A stretch of 17,510 bases of DNA from Rhodospirillales bacterium (GCA_018664265.1 JABJOR010000230.1:1-17510), one strand, 5' to 3'; shown: positions 1 to 7,468, numbered from the stretch's first letter. Numbers and translations: made by a program. Notes: generated from the sequence alone by a model not told the origin.

Positions 1-1976
1 AATTCAGCACCGGCTTCGGCGAGAACTTCATAAACATGGATTGCCATTTCGGATGGCACCCAAAGCTCCCAACCCAGCTCGCCCACATAGGAGATACGAG
101 CGGCCCGCACGGTGGCGTAGCCAATCTCGATTTCGCGTGAGGTGCCGAACGGGAAGGCTTCGTTAGAAAGGTCTTCCGGAGTGACTTTCTGTAACAGCTT
201 GCGAGCATTCGGTCCTTGAATGTTGATCCCGGCGTGGGCGGCTGTCACATCAGTTAGGGTGGCGTGATCGGTTGATCCAATGTTGTCTTTCAACCAGTGG
301 AAATCATGCGTGTGACAGGCATAGGAGGTCAGTACCATATAGCTGTCTTCTTCCATGCGGGTCACGGTTACATCGGCGGTGATGCCGCCCTGGTGGTTGA
401 GCCACTGGGTGTAGACCATAGAGCCCGGATCAACAGACATATTATTTGCGGAAACATTATTAATAACTTTTTCCGCATCACGGCCCTGCAAGATGAACTT
501 GGAGAAAGTTGAGATATCAATCAAGCCGACATTCTCGCGAATAGCTTTGTGCTCAACGCCGGAATATTCCAGCCATTTTGTTTTCTTGAATGAGTAATCG
601 TATTCAGGTGTTACACCTTTGGGAGCAAAGAAGTTCGGGCGTTCCCAGCCACCGGCTTCACCGAAGCAGGCATTGGCTTCTTTCATTTCATGATACAGCG
701 GTGTGCGGCGGATGCCGCGAGCTGTTTCAGGTTGACGGAACGGCCAGTGCATGGCGTACAGCAGACCGAGTGATTCTGTGGTCCGGTCATGGAGGTACTT
801 GGCGTTGTTCTGGAATGACATTGTGCGTTTGATGTCTACGCCCCATAAGTCACCTGTTGGGTGACCATCGCGGATCCATTCGGCAATGGCTTTACCCGCG
901 CCGCCGGAAGACTGGATACCGGTGGAGTTGAACCCGGTTGCAACGAACACGCCTTTGACTTCCGGGGCTTCACCTAGATAGTAGCGGTTATCCGGTGTGA
1001 AGCTTTCCGGTCCATTGAAGAAGGTCTGGATACCGGCACTTTCCAAAATCGGCATGCGGTGCATGGCACGTTCCAGAACAGGCTCGAAATGATCGAAATC
1101 TTCTGGCAGTTCGTCGAATTCGAAATCCTCGGGAATACCTTCATGGCCCCATGGCTTGGCGACGGGTTCGAACGCACCGATCAGTAATTTGCCAGCATCT
1201 TCCTTGATGTAGATGCATGAGGAAGGCTCACGGAAAACAGGTAGCCCGCTCGGCAGGCCATCAATGCCCTCGGTAACGATATAGAAGTGCTCGGCTGCGT
1301 GCAGCGGAATATCCACGCCGATCTGTTTGCCGAACTCGCGGCTCCACATACCACCGGCGATGACCAGGTATTCGCACTCGATGGTGCCTTTGTCTGTGGT
1401 CACGCTTTTAATGCGGCCTTTGTCGGTCTTGGCGCTGATGACTTTGGTGTGTTCCATAATGGTGGCACCGCCCATGCGAGCACCCTTGGCCATGGCTTGG
1501 GTCACATCGATCGGGTTGCACTGCCCATCGCCGGGCAGGAAGATGCCGCCCATAACATCATCGGTGTTCATGATCGGGTACTTGTCCTTGATCCACTCCG
1601 GCGTGACTTCTTCTACTTCAAGGCCAAACACGCGGGCCATGGATGCTCCGCGTTTGAGTTCTTCAAGGCGTCCCTCTTCCGTAGCAACAGAGATCGAACC
1701 GTTGGTTTTCAATCCTGTTCCCTGGCCGGTCAGTTCTTCAAGGCCTGAGAACACCTCGGCGGTGTACTTGGCGATTTTGGTCATGTTGGAGGTGGCGCGA
1801 AGCTGACCAACCAGACCAGCGGCATGCCAGGTGGTTCCACAGGTGAGCTGCTTGCGCTCCAGCAAGACAACATCCGTGAAGCCTATCTTGGTGAGTTCGA
1901 AAGCTGTGGCGACACCCACGATGCCGCCGCCGACGATAACAACCTGGGCGCTGCTGGGAAGAGTATCAGTAGACAT
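1..1976 (-). CDS. FAD-dependent oxidoreductase with GcvT-type folate domain (dimethylglycine/sarcosine dehydrogenase family), 3' end cut off
   Basis: The window holds 658 codons and no stop; the gene continues past base 1. Family members are about 800-850 residues, so roughly 150-200 are missing. Residues 12-21 form the Rossmann FAD motif ([10 protein letters not shown]). Residues 45-53 read TCGTTWHAA, the hallmark of dimethylglycine and sarcosine dehydrogenases, in which this His (here H51) carries the covalently bound FAD. The DAO-type domain spans about 12-370, followed by the linker domain and then the GcvT-like aminomethyl/folate domain from about 430 onward. The family oxidatively demethylates N-methylated amines and passes the one-carbon unit to tetrahydrofolate. 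The start ATG at 1976 has AGGAG (1984-1988) seven bases upstream. The gene begins 25 bases after the XRE-cupin regulator, so the two are probably co-transcribed. The exact substrate (dimethylglycine, sarcosine or another methylamine) cannot be told from sequence. Confidence 0.9.
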   Translation of the reverse strand, partial: MSTDTLPSSAQVVIVGGGIVGVATAFELTKIGFTDVVLLERKQLTCGTTWHAAGLVGQLRATSNMTKIAKYTAEVFSGLEELTGQGTGLKTNGSISVATEEGRLEELKRGASMARVFGLEVEEVTPEWIKDKYPIMNTDDVMGGIFLPGDGQCNPIDVTQAMAKGARMGGATIMEHTKVISAKTDKGRIKSVTTDKGTIECEYLVIAGGMWSREFGKQIGVDIPLHAAEHFYIVTEGIDGLPSGLPVFREPSSCIYIKEDAGKLLIGAFEPVAKPWGHEGIPEDFEFDELPEDFDHFEPVLERAMHRMPILESAGIQTFFNGPESFTPDNRYYLGEAPEVKGVFVATGFNSTGIQSSGGAGKAIAEWIRDGHPTGDLWGVDIKRTMSFQNNAKYLHDRTTESLGLLYAMHWPFRQPETARGIRRTPLYHEMKEANACFGEAGGWERPNFFAPKGVTPEYDYSFKKTKWLEYSGVEHKAIRENVGLIDISTFSKFILQGRDAEKVINNVSANNMSVDPGSMVYTQWLNHQGGITADVTVTRMEEDSYMVLTSYACHTHDFHWLKDNIGSTDHATLTDVTAAHAGINIQGPNARKLLQKVTPEDLSNEAFPFGTSREIEIGYATVRAARISYVGELGWELWVPSEMAIHVYEVLAEAGAE

Positions 1977-2001
1977 GGAAAGACTCCTTGAGAAAGATAG
2001 A

Positions 2002-2637
2002 TCAGTATGTTGGTGGGGACATAACCCAGACTACACGAGCCGGGGTGTCATCGGGATTGGCCGAGCTGTGGGGCTCCAGGCCGTTAAAAGTCATGGTGTC
2101 GCCTTCTTCCAATATAAAGGTGCGCTCACCAATCCAGACTTGCAGGCGTCCTTCGATAACCAAAGCCGCTTCCTGACAGGGCCGGGCATAAAGCTCTTCG
2201 CCTGTGGTGGCCTGGGGTTCGTACGTGGTCATGATCATTTCAAAATCACCACTCAGATTGGGTGACAGAAGTTCTTCTCTCAAGCCTGATCCGGTGAAGG
2301 TCAAATGACGTCGATTACCGCGCCGCACGATCATATCGCGTTCTTCTTCAGGGCCTTCTGTACGGCCTTGAAAGAACCAGCTGATCTGAACGCCCATGGC
2401 CTCGGCAATTTCTTTCAGACGGTCAATGGCGACGGGAGAAATATTGCGCTCGATTTGCGAGATATAGCCGACAGAACGCCCAAGTTTTTCTGCCAAATCG
2501 GTAATCGTCAAGTTCTGTGCCTTACGCAGGTCGCGGATTTGATCGCCCACAGGGATGCTGCTCAACGAATCATCGTTCGTATCATCGTCAGTATTTGCGC
2601 CGGTTGATGCACTCTGATTGATCTCGCTTGCAGACAT
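2002..2637 (-). CDS. XRE-family transcriptional regulator with C-terminal cupin sensor domain
   Basis: This 211-residue protein has an acidic Ser/Asp-rich N-terminal tail (1-30), a helix-turn-helix of the Cro/CI type (about 32-86, with [18 protein letters not shown] as the recognition region), and a cupin_2 beta-barrel (about 135-205, containing a [11 protein letters not shown] segment). This is the PuuR-like HTH-cupin architecture, whose members usually control an adjacent amine or amino-acid catabolic gene and sense its substrate in the cupin. The oxidoreductase gene follows by 25 bases on the same strand, so that operon is the likely target. The start is ATG 2637, because GGAG (2643-2646) lies five bases upstream. 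An in-frame GTG two codons earlier overlaps that Shine-Dalgarno sequence and is unlikely to be used. The ligand is not predictable. Confidence 0.87.
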   Translation of the reverse strand: MSASEINQSASTGANTDDDTNDDSLSSIPVGDQIRDLRKAQNLTITDLAEKLGRSVGYISQIERNISPVAIDRLKEIAEAMGVQISWFFQGRTEGPEEERDMIVRRGNRRHLTFTGSGLREELLSPNLSGDFEMIMTTYEPQATTGEELYARPCQEAALVIEGRLQVWIGERTFILEEGDTMTFNGLEPHSSANPDDTPARVVWVMSPPTY

Positions 2638-2751
2638 GAACACTCCAGAGAATGAGGCTGTTTCGTATTTTTCTGAAATGCAGTGTAGAATACAAAAATG
2701 AAAAAATGAAGCTAAAATTTCATTCTAAATAAGTGTTTGTTATCAAAGGCT
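2638..2751 (-). promoter_or_regulatory. Intergenic spacer: presumed promoter of the XRE-cupin operon and weak 3' end of the kinase gene
   Basis: This very AT-rich 114-base spacer separates two same-strand genes. On the minus strand, just past the kinase stop, a short A/T stem (arms 2719-2724 and 2705-2710, loop 2711-2718) is followed by T-runs down to about 2693. That resembles a weak intrinsic terminator, but the stem has only one G-C pair. The promoter for the XRE gene must lie here if the operon is independent; a TATTCT-like hexamer near 2688-2693 is possible, with no convincing -35 box. Both readings are low-confidence inference. Confidence 0.3.
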
Positions 2752-4269
2752 TCAATCGTCATGAGGGGTTCTGGGTAAAATAACCCGAACACACAGGCCT
2801 TTATCCGATATGTTTTCCATAACAATATCACCCCCGTGCGAGCGAATAATGCTGCGCGCGATTGCCAATCCAAGGCCAATTCCGCCCGTTTCAAGGTTTC
2901 GCGACGTTTCTACCCGCACGAATGGCTCAAACACTTGTTCAAGAAATTCAACCGGAATGCCGGGGCCGTCATCTTCAATGGTGATATGAATCGCGTCGTC
3001 CATTACCTTTAATTCAGTCCGGGCGCGTTCGCCATATCGAATGGCATTTTCAATCAGGTTGCGGATGGCCCGTTTCAAGGCAAAGGGGCGACAACGATAG
3101 GGTAAGGACTCTGGTGCCCCTTCTGATACAGTGAAAGAAACATCCTCGCCAAGATCATGCTGGTCCTGTGTAATACTATCAATCAGGGCGGCAAGGTCAG
3201 TCGCGCGGGTGTCTTCCTGATCGGCATCTTCGCGGGCAAAAGCCAGAGTGGCTTCAGTCATGCGCTGCATTTCATCCAGGGATTCCAGAATTTTAATGCG
3301 CACTTCTTCATCGTCAATCATTTCTGCCCGCAGGCGCATTGATGTCAGGGGTGAACGTAAATCATGACTGATGGCAGCCATCATACGAGTGCGATCTTCC
3401 ACAAAACGTTGCAGGCGATCACGCATCTGATTAAAGGCCTGAGTGGTTTTGCGGATTTCAATCGGGCCGCTGTCTTCAAGCTCGGGACCTTTTTCACCGC
3501 GCCCGAGGGCCTCGGCAGCCGTTGCCAGTTTTCCCAAAGGCCGGGTTATCCGGCGGACAACCACAAACGTGACAATACAAACAGCAACACCCATGAGAAC
3601 AAGGGATAACAGTGTTGCATAGGCCCAACCGCCTCTCTTTGACCGTATTTGGTAGGTCGCGTTAAGCCAATTGTTGTTGGCTAGTTGCAGGGACAGGGAT
3701 AAACCGGGGGCTGGACCTGATGGGCGCATATGCCCCGATTTACCAATGCCACCCATTTCCGACATGTGCCTGCCATGCATTTCTTCATCGTCGTCGTCGT
3801 CGTCATCGTCATGGTCATCGTCGTCATCGTCATCGTCATGGTCATCATCGTCGTCGTCGTCGTCATCATCATGGTGACGATTTCGCCATGACCAGAAGTT
3901 GCCACCGTCAAAGGCGACAAGCAAAGGCCTGTCTTGTGGTTGATCGAGCAATCTGATCAATCTTTGGGCGAATGGATTTTCCCGGTGCTCAGAGTTGTTG
4001 ATATCAAGTGAACTTTCCGGGCTAATCCAGAAGCTGAGCTGTACCGTGCTTGCGGCTTCCAATATGCGTTCATGCATGGCGGTCGGGGTTTCACTTAAAA
4101 CGCGCGCAATGCCGGCCACGCGACCAAGAAGCTGTCCGCGTTTTGCTGAAGCCAGAGACATTCTGTGCTCATCAAACAAGATTATTGCGCCGACAATCTG
4201 AGCCACAACCATGGACAGCAATAGCAGTACCATGAGCTGCCCTGCCAAGTTTTTAGGCCACAACTTCAT
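2752..4269 (-). CDS. Sensor histidine kinase (EnvZ-like) with poly-Asp/His extracytoplasmic domain
   Basis: The 505-residue inner-membrane kinase has TM1 at about 11-33, an extracytoplasmic sensor domain at 34-215, TM2 at about 216-238, and HAMP at about 239-290. The HisKA helix carries SHDLRSPLTS (phosphoacceptor H302). The HATPase_c domain shows the N box (NLIENAIRYG), G1 (DDGPGIP) and G2 (GGIGLGLAIA), so it should be catalytically competent. The odd part is residues 132-169: HH, ten Asp, His, eight Asp, His, eight Asp, then EEMHGRHM. This highly acidic run faces the periplasm and should bind cations; Ca2+ or a transition metal is inference. The ATG start overlaps the response-regulator stop by four bases (ATGA), which implies translational coupling and a cognate pair. 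The two TM segments and HAMP match the usual EnvZ-type layout. No named orthologue is recognised. Confidence 0.92.
   Translation of the reverse strand: MKLWPKNLAGQLMVLLLLSMVVAQIVGAIILFDEHRMSLASAKRGQLLGRVAGIARVLSETPTAMHERILEAASTVQLSFWISPESSLDINNSEHRENPFAQRLIRLLDQPQDRPLLVAFDGGNFWSWRNRHHDDDDDDDDDDHDDDDDDDDHDDDDDDDDEEMHGRHMSEMGGIGKSGHMRPSGPAPGLSLSLQLANNNWLNATYQIRSKRGGWAYATLLSLVLMGVAVCIVTFVVVRRITRPLGKLATAAEALGRGEKGPELEDSGPIEIRKTTQAFNQMRDRLQRFVEDRTRMMAAISHDLRSPLTSMRLRAEMIDDEEVRIKILESLDEMQRMTEATLAFAREDADQEDTRATDLAALIDSITQDQHDLGEDVSFTVSEGAPESLPYRCRPFALKRAIRNLIENAIRYGERARTELKVMDDAIHITIEDDGPGIPVEFLEQVFEPFVRVETSRNLETGGIGLGLAIARSIIRSHGGDIVMENISDKGLCVRVILPRTPHDD
3787..3870 (-). repeat. Triplet tract (GAT/GAC) encoding the poly-Asp run with His interruptions
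   Basis: Twenty-eight codons encode D10-H-D8-H-D8, residues 134-161 of the sensor kinase. GAT and GAC are mixed and the His codons are evenly spaced. The tract is therefore not a pure microsatellite, and the amino-acid sequence looks selected. Slippage could still change its length between strains without shifting frame. Seen directly in the sequence. Confidence 0.9.
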
Positions 4270-5006
4270 GCCTCAGTTACCTCTGCCGTAAAACTGTATC
4301 CGCCGCCCCAGTGGGTTTTGATCAGTTTTGGATTTTTTGGATTTTTTTCAATCTTCTTACGCAGGCGGCTGATTTGATTGTCCACGCTGCGATCAAAGGC
4401 GATGGCGTCCCGGCCACGGGTGATGTCCAGTAGCTGATCTCTACTGAGAACCATTCCGGGGCGTTGCAGGAAGGCGCTGAGCAATAAAAATTCACCAGTG
4501 CTGAGTGGGATTGCCACTTTGTCCGGACCGCTGAGTTCCTGCCTTGCACTATCGAGCATCCATTGATCAAAATGCAGGCAAGGCAGGCCCGGTTGTTTGC
4601 GTTGTTGGGGCAGAGTGTTTGCCCGGCGTAGCACGGCTTTGATCCGAGCCAGCAATTCACGCGGGTTAAACGGTTTCGTTATGTAATCGTCAGAGCCCAT
4701 TTCCAGGCCAATGATGCGGTCAGTTTCCTCAGCCATTGCCGTGAGAAGGATAATGGGGATTTGGCTGGTTGCACGTAGTTCGCGACAAAGGCTCAAGCCA
4801 TCCTCACCCGGCATCATGATATCAAGAATAACCAGATCGATAGCTGATGATTTCAAAACCTTCCGGGCGGCATTGGCGCTTTCTGCAAGCGTGATACGAT
4901 AATCATGGCGTGCCAAATAGGCCTTCAGGGAATCACGAATTTCCTTCTGATCATCAACGACCAGAAGGTGATGGCTTTCTTGCAAGGCTCCAACTTCTTT
5001 TATCAT
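4266..5006 (-). CDS. OmpR/PhoB-family response regulator, cognate partner of the poly-Asp kinase
   Basis: This 246-residue protein has a receiver domain (about 12-125) with the acidic pair D18/D19, phosphoacceptor D62 in LDIMMPGEDG, T89 and K111 (TKPF). A winged-helix DNA-binding domain (about 145-240) ends in THWGGGYSF, typical of OmpR-type regulators. The stop overlaps the kinase start by four bases. An open frame extends upstream to a TTG at 5057, but ATG 5006 gives a length and N-terminus matching the second regulator at 6157-6903 (248 residues). No Shine-Dalgarno sequence is visible before ATG 5006; the preceding bases are pyrimidine-rich, so translation may be leaderless or atypical. 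A near-palindrome at 5048-5070 suggests autoregulation. Most residues are identical to the second regulator, so the two probably arose by duplication. Confidence 0.93.
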   Translation of the reverse strand: MIKEVGALQESHHLLVVDDQKEIRDSLKAYLARHDYRITLAESANAARKVLKSSAIDLVILDIMMPGEDGLSLCRELRATSQIPIILLTAMAEETDRIIGLEMGSDDYITKPFNPRELLARIKAVLRRANTLPQQRKQPGLPCLHFDQWMLDSARQELSGPDKVAIPLSTGEFLLLSAFLQRPGMVLSRDQLLDITRGRDAIAFDRSVDNQISRLRKKIEKNPKNPKLIKTHWGGGYSFTAEVTEA

Positions 5007-5343
5007 GGTTACACTATGCACGACATTAAGGGGGGAGTTGAGAAAAAAGTGTAACAAAGTTTGTCACACTATAGGAGGCTTACGAATTGTGACGAAAAAT
5101 TTATGATTTAATATATAAGCTGAAAATCTTGACTCATAAAGTGCGAATAGTGTGCAGCGTTTTATAATGATTAAGAAGCTTCTGTAACTCATAATTATGG
5201 CTGGTTTCGTGCCTAAAATGGAAGTCAGAAGCGAAAATTTAAAAATTGTAATTTTGATTTCCGCTTACAGAGGGCTAAGCGGTCTTAATTCCGTGCAGGT
5301 CAATTAGGTTGATGATGACCATAAATGGAAGTTTGTATATCTA
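5007..5343. other. 337-base AT-rich intergenic region upstream of the regulator-kinase operon
   Basis: No supported gene lies here. The region holds the near-palindrome at 5048-5070, a GTGACG on the plus strand at 5089-5094, and an inverted repeat CCGCTTA/TAAGCGG (5261-5267 and 5276-5282, loop of eight). A TATAGT lies on the minus strand abutting the palindrome (about 5069-5074) and could be a -10 element for the regulator-kinase operon, but no good -35 box accompanies it. The 5261-5282 hairpin has no T-run on either strand, so its role is open. Confidence 0.5.
5048..5070. promoter_or_regulatory. Near-palindromic operator candidate upstream of the response regulator-kinase operon
   Basis: The arms AGTGTAACAAA and TTTGTCACACT flank a central G, with 10 of 11 positions complementary. 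Read on the minus strand it contains GTGACAAA followed 12 bases later by GTTACA. This resembles the tandem GTGACA repeats before the exported-protein gene and the EF-hand operon. It lies about 40 bases before the proposed ATG and just downstream of a TATAGT hexamer, a position that fits autoregulation. A further GTGTAAC lies on the minus strand immediately before the ATG. Binding is inferred. Confidence 0.5.
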
Positions 5344-5366
5344 TCATTTCCAGTCGATATACAAAC
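5331..5366 (-). terminator. Stem-loop at the 3' end of the hypothetical gene, possible weak terminator
   Basis: An 11-bp perfect inverted repeat, GTTTGTATATC (5331-5341) and GATATACAAAC (5356-5366), has a 14-base loop and spans the stop codon of the hypothetical gene. It is A/T-rich and lacks a following T-run on the minus strand, so it may stabilise or end the transcript only weakly. Confidence 0.35.
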
Positions 5367-5886
5367 CAACGTCACCCATAAATCCATTTGGAAAATTGAG
5401 AATTGTTGCCTTTAGATGATAACCCTTGTATTGACCAAGCGCTTTCCATATCAAGTAAAAACTTCTTGCCTTACCTTGCAATGTTTTCGGCCAGTTTTTT
5501 TCTGAGCAGTTTACAGCCCGTCCAGCATCTGTGCAGTAGGCAGAAGGAAAACTCATAACCTCAACTTCATATTCTCCTTTTTTGGCGGCTTTCAAGATCT
5601 TTTGTTCAAGGGTGGAAAAATCATCTTCAAGGAATTTCGCCAGCATGAATTTCCTTTGTTGATCCTCGAACAGCATTTTCATTTTTGTAGATTTAAACTT
5701 TGTGTCTCTTTCCATTTTTCTTTGTGAAATAATGGCATAACGGCGTATTTGTGCGGCAATAATAATACGCTTTACAGACGCCCAATCCTCAGGTGCCGTT
5801 GAAGGTTGCTGCTCAGTCAAGGCCTTTGGATCTGTGCCCGCAAATGAAATGTCATTTAATGATATGTGGAATGAACACATTGCCAT
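5344..5886 (-). CDS. Hypothetical protein, family not recognised
   Basis: The frame encodes 180 residues, or 178 if the second ATG at 5880 is used; that one has GAGA six bases upstream and is slightly better placed. I do not recognise the family. There is no clear signal peptide or membrane helix. The N-terminal half is basic and probably helical (about 38-115, many Lys/Arg/Met/Glu). The C-terminal half contains paired-looking Cys (YCTDAGRAVNC, about 117-127) and a hydrophobic/aromatic tail ending GLYIDWK. The gene is AT-rich and sits between the two similar response-regulator genes, so it could be an insertion after duplication. A minus-strand extended -10 lies upstream at 5922-5927. Coding status rests on the long open frame and promoter context. 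Confidence 0.6.
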   Translation of the reverse strand: MAMCSFHISLNDISFAGTDPKALTEQQPSTAPEDWASVKRIIIAAQIRRYAIISQRKMERDTKFKSTKMKMLFEDQQRKFMLAKFLEDDFSTLEQKILKAAKKGEYEVEVMSFPSAYCTDAGRAVNCSEKNWPKTLQGKARSFYLIWKALGQYKGYHLKATILNFPNGFMGDVGLYIDWK

Positions 5887-6156
5887 TCTCTATACATGAT
5901 TATGGTGGTCTAATTAGTGACATTATAGCAAACGAATGTAAGCACATTATGTCTGTATGTAACTGGATTGTGTCTGAAAATAATAATCACTTTTAATTAT
6001 CTGAGATGGCTGAAAATTGCTACAGGTGGAAGTTCTGACCACTTCCCAATAACATCAGCTTATGGGAAGCAGAGCAAATCTTTGTTATTTCGCACAGAAT
6101 GTGTCATTTAGTTTCCATATTTTGTGTCAATTTACAAAATTCCAAAGAGGCAAAAT
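5887..6156. promoter_or_regulatory. AT-rich spacer with extended -10 promoter candidate for the hypothetical gene
   Basis: On the minus strand, TGCTATAAT (-10 hexamer 5922-5927 with a TG extension) lies about 35 bases before the hypothetical gene's ATG; the -35 region is weak. A small inverted repeat ATTTTGT/ACAAAAT (6119-6125 and 6134-6140) lies downstream of the second regulator's stop and might be part of its transcript end. Nothing else stands out. Confidence 0.4.
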
Positions 6157-6903
6157 TTATTCTGACAAACTATCTGTAACCCGTGCGGTAAAGCTGTATC
6201 CACCGCCCCAATGGGTTTTGATCAGGGTCGGGTTTTTTGGGTCTGGTTCAATTTTTTTTCTTAAGCGGCTGATTTGGTTATCTACGCTTCTATCAAAAAC
6301 GTTGGCTTCACGGCCCCGGGTTATATCCAGAAGTTGATCACGAGTCAGGACCATTGCCGGGCGTTGCAGGAATGCGCTGAGCATAAGAAACTCACCTGTG
6401 CTGAGGGAGATGACTTCACCGTCCTCACGGATTAGCTCGCGCTGGCCGGTGTCAAATTGCCAACCATCAAAATGCAGTCGGGAGACTTCCGGTTGTTGAC
6501 GCTGGGTTGGCAGGGATTGTGTGCGTCGAAGGACAGCTTTGATACGTGCCAATAACTCGCGGGTGTTAAACGGTTTTGTTATGTAGTCATCGGCCCCGAC
6601 TTCAAGGCCAATAATCTTGTCTGTCTCATCGCCCATGGCAGTGAGTAATATAACGGGAATGCTTGAGGTGCTGCGAACTTCTCTACACAAGCTCAGGCCA
6701 TCCTCTCCGGGCATCATGACATCCAGAATAATTATATCGACAACGCTACTTTTGAGAATTTTACGCGCAGAATTTGTGCTATCTGCCAAAGATATACGAT
6801 AACCATGTTGTGTCAGATAACTTTTTAGGGCATCGCGAAATTCCACGTTATCATCAACAATCAGGATGTGGGGTTCTGTGTTTTGGGTGTTTTCAGATGG
6901 CAT
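6157..6903 (-). CDS. OmpR/PhoB-family response regulator, second copy without an adjacent kinase
   Basis: This 248-residue regulator has a receiver domain (about 11-124) with D17/D18, phosphoacceptor D61 in LDVMMPGEDG, T88 and K110, and an OmpR-type winged helix (about 145-240) ending THWGGGYSF. By eye roughly two thirds or more of the residues are identical to the regulator at 4266-5006. The matching stretches include the receiver core (about 64-72), the whole RLRKKIE region and the C-terminal hairpin, so both may recognise the same DNA. All phosphorylation residues are present. No histidine kinase is adjacent, so it probably shares the poly-Asp kinase or responds to an unlinked one. The gene is divergent from the small exported-protein gene, with a 195-base shared control region. 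Its start has only a weak AGAG Shine-Dalgarno sequence. Confidence 0.93.
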   Translation of the reverse strand: MPSENTQNTEPHILIVDDNVEFRDALKSYLTQHGYRISLADSTNSARKILKSSVVDIIILDVMMPGEDGLSLCREVRSTSSIPVILLTAMGDETDKIIGLEVGADDYITKPFNTRELLARIKAVLRRTQSLPTQRQQPEVSRLHFDGWQFDTGQRELIREDGEVISLSTGEFLMLSAFLQRPAMVLTRDQLLDITRGREANVFDRSVDNQISRLRKKIEPDPKNPTLIKTHWGGGYSFTARVTDSLSE

Positions 6904-6937
6904 TTTTTCTCTGTTATCATTAAAAATCTTAAAAAGG

Positions 6938-6957
6938 TGTATCCAAATGTATCAAAT
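6938..6957. promoter_or_regulatory. Tandem 10-bp repeat upstream of the second response regulator
   Basis: TGTATCCAAA and TGTATCAAAT lie head to tail with a 10-base period, 35-55 bases before the regulator's ATG. OmpR-family proteins bind direct repeats with a period near 10-11 bp, so this is a possible binding site. The repeat is short and A/T-rich and may be chance. Confidence 0.3.
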
Positions 6958-6991
6958 GGCATATTTGACAAAAATCGGGACAATTTAGCCC

Positions 6992-7031
6992 TTTATGTGA
7001 CAAAGTTTTGCGACATAAACGGTGTTTTATA
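6992..7031 (+). promoter_or_regulatory. Regulator-dependent promoter candidate for the small exported protein
   Basis: GTGACA (6997-7002) and GCGACA (7010-7015) are direct repeats 13 bases apart. The second ends exactly 10 bases before TTTATA (7026-7031), a -10-like hexamer. No consensus -35 box fits. The same layout precedes the EF-hand operon. The site also sits inside an inverted repeat TTTATGT (6992-6998) / ACATAAA (7013-7019). Tandem repeats replacing the -35 box 10 bp before the -10 box are the known geometry of PhoB-type activation; assignment to the two local regulators is inference. Confidence 0.5.
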
Positions 7032-7098
7032 GAGTTGTGCAAAGCGAAAGCAATTCGAATTTAATTTTACTCAACGTTTACTCAATGGAGATTTTAAA

Positions 7099-7332
7099 AT
7101 GCTTACAACTCTTAAAACCGCGTCACTTTTATCCCTTACAGCTCTTGCTATGGCCAGTGTTGTTGCTCTCTCAACCCCTGCATTCGCAGAAGGTGCTGTT
7201 GATCGAAATCAAACATTTACCAGTCCTTCACAAACGACAGAGGCATCAAGTGTCCAGCTTTCAGAAGCTGCTGTTATGCCTTCAACCAGTTCGGCATTAA
7301 AGTTTGATTGGAGCAACCGGGATCACAAGTAG
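7099..7332 (+). CDS. Small exported protein of unknown function
   Basis: The product is 77 residues, with GGAG eight bases before ATG 7099. Residues 1-30 form a classic Sec signal peptide: a Lys at 6, a hydrophobic core LLSLTALAMASVVAL, and a cleavage site after STPAFA. The mature part, about 47 residues, is Ser/Thr/Gln-rich with no Cys and no predicted helix, and ends KFDWSNRDHK. I do not recognise the family. It is a single-gene unit: its own promoter candidate lies at 6992-7031 and a strong terminator follows 22 bases after the stop. It is divergent from the second response regulator and shares the putative regulator site with the EF-hand operon, so it is probably a co-regulated periplasmic or secreted factor. 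Confidence 0.75.
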   Translation: MLTTLKTASLLSLTALAMASVVALSTPAFAEGAVDRNQTFTSPSQTTEASSVQLSEAAVMPSTSSALKFDWSNRDHK

Positions 7333-7354
7333 TCTTTATCCTTTCTTTTAATAG

Positions 7355-7396
7355 CGGCACTGCTCTGAATGATATTAGGGCAGTGTCGTTTTTTTT
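7355..7396 (+). terminator. Rho-independent terminator of the small exported-protein gene
   Basis: The stem arms are CGGCACTGCTCT (7355-7366) and AGGGCAGTGTCG (7377-7388). They form 12 pairs including two G-U, with a 10-base loop, and are followed directly by eight T (7389-7396). This is a textbook intrinsic terminator on the plus strand. Confidence 0.93.
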
Positions 7397-7432
7397 GTAC
7401 TCACGTCTCTTCACTTTATGGTGTGTGTTCTG

Positions 7433-7467
7433 GAGCGTAATCAGACCTTATAGGTCTGATTGCGTTC
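7433..7467. repeat. Strong 16-bp hairpin between the exported-protein gene and the EF-hand operon
   Basis: GAGCGTAATCAGACCT (7433-7448) pairs with AGGTCTGATTGCGTTC (7452-7467) across a three-base loop. Fourteen pairs are Watson-Crick and two are G-U. There is no T-run on either side, so it is not a typical terminator. It could be an operator, a structured RNA or a transposon-derived relic. Confidence 0.75.
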
Positions 7468-7468
7468 T

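Noticed and set aside
1287..1806. Two long overlapping plus-strand open frames
   Set aside because: They lie opposite the oxidoreductase gene, whose minus-strand translation shows clear family motifs throughout; these are antisense shadows.
2638..2643. GTG start two codons upstream for the XRE regulator
   Set aside because: It overlaps the Shine-Dalgarno GGAG that serves ATG 2637.
3787..3870. Simple microsatellite or sequencing artefact
   Set aside because: The codons mix GAT and GAC, the His codons are regularly placed and the frame is intact on both sides with all kinase motifs present.
3671..3956. Plus- and minus-strand frames rich in Ser, Arg/His or Met/Thr repeats
   Set aside because: They are other-frame readings of the GAT/GAC tract in the kinase gene and have no independent support.
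6965..6997. TTGACA at 6965-6970 as a sigma-70 -35 box
   Set aside because: No -10-like hexamer lies 16-18 bases downstream; the nearest candidate gives a spacer of 21.
6997..7015. Reading the tandem repeat as a Pho box
   Set aside because: The core resembles TGTCAC only in reverse complement, and the 13-bp period differs from the 11-bp Pho box; no phosphate gene is nearby.
7022..7300. 92-residue frame overlapping the small exported-protein gene
   Set aside because: It lacks a Shine-Dalgarno sequence and signal features, whereas the other frame has a good ribosome site, a signal peptide and a terminator after its stop.
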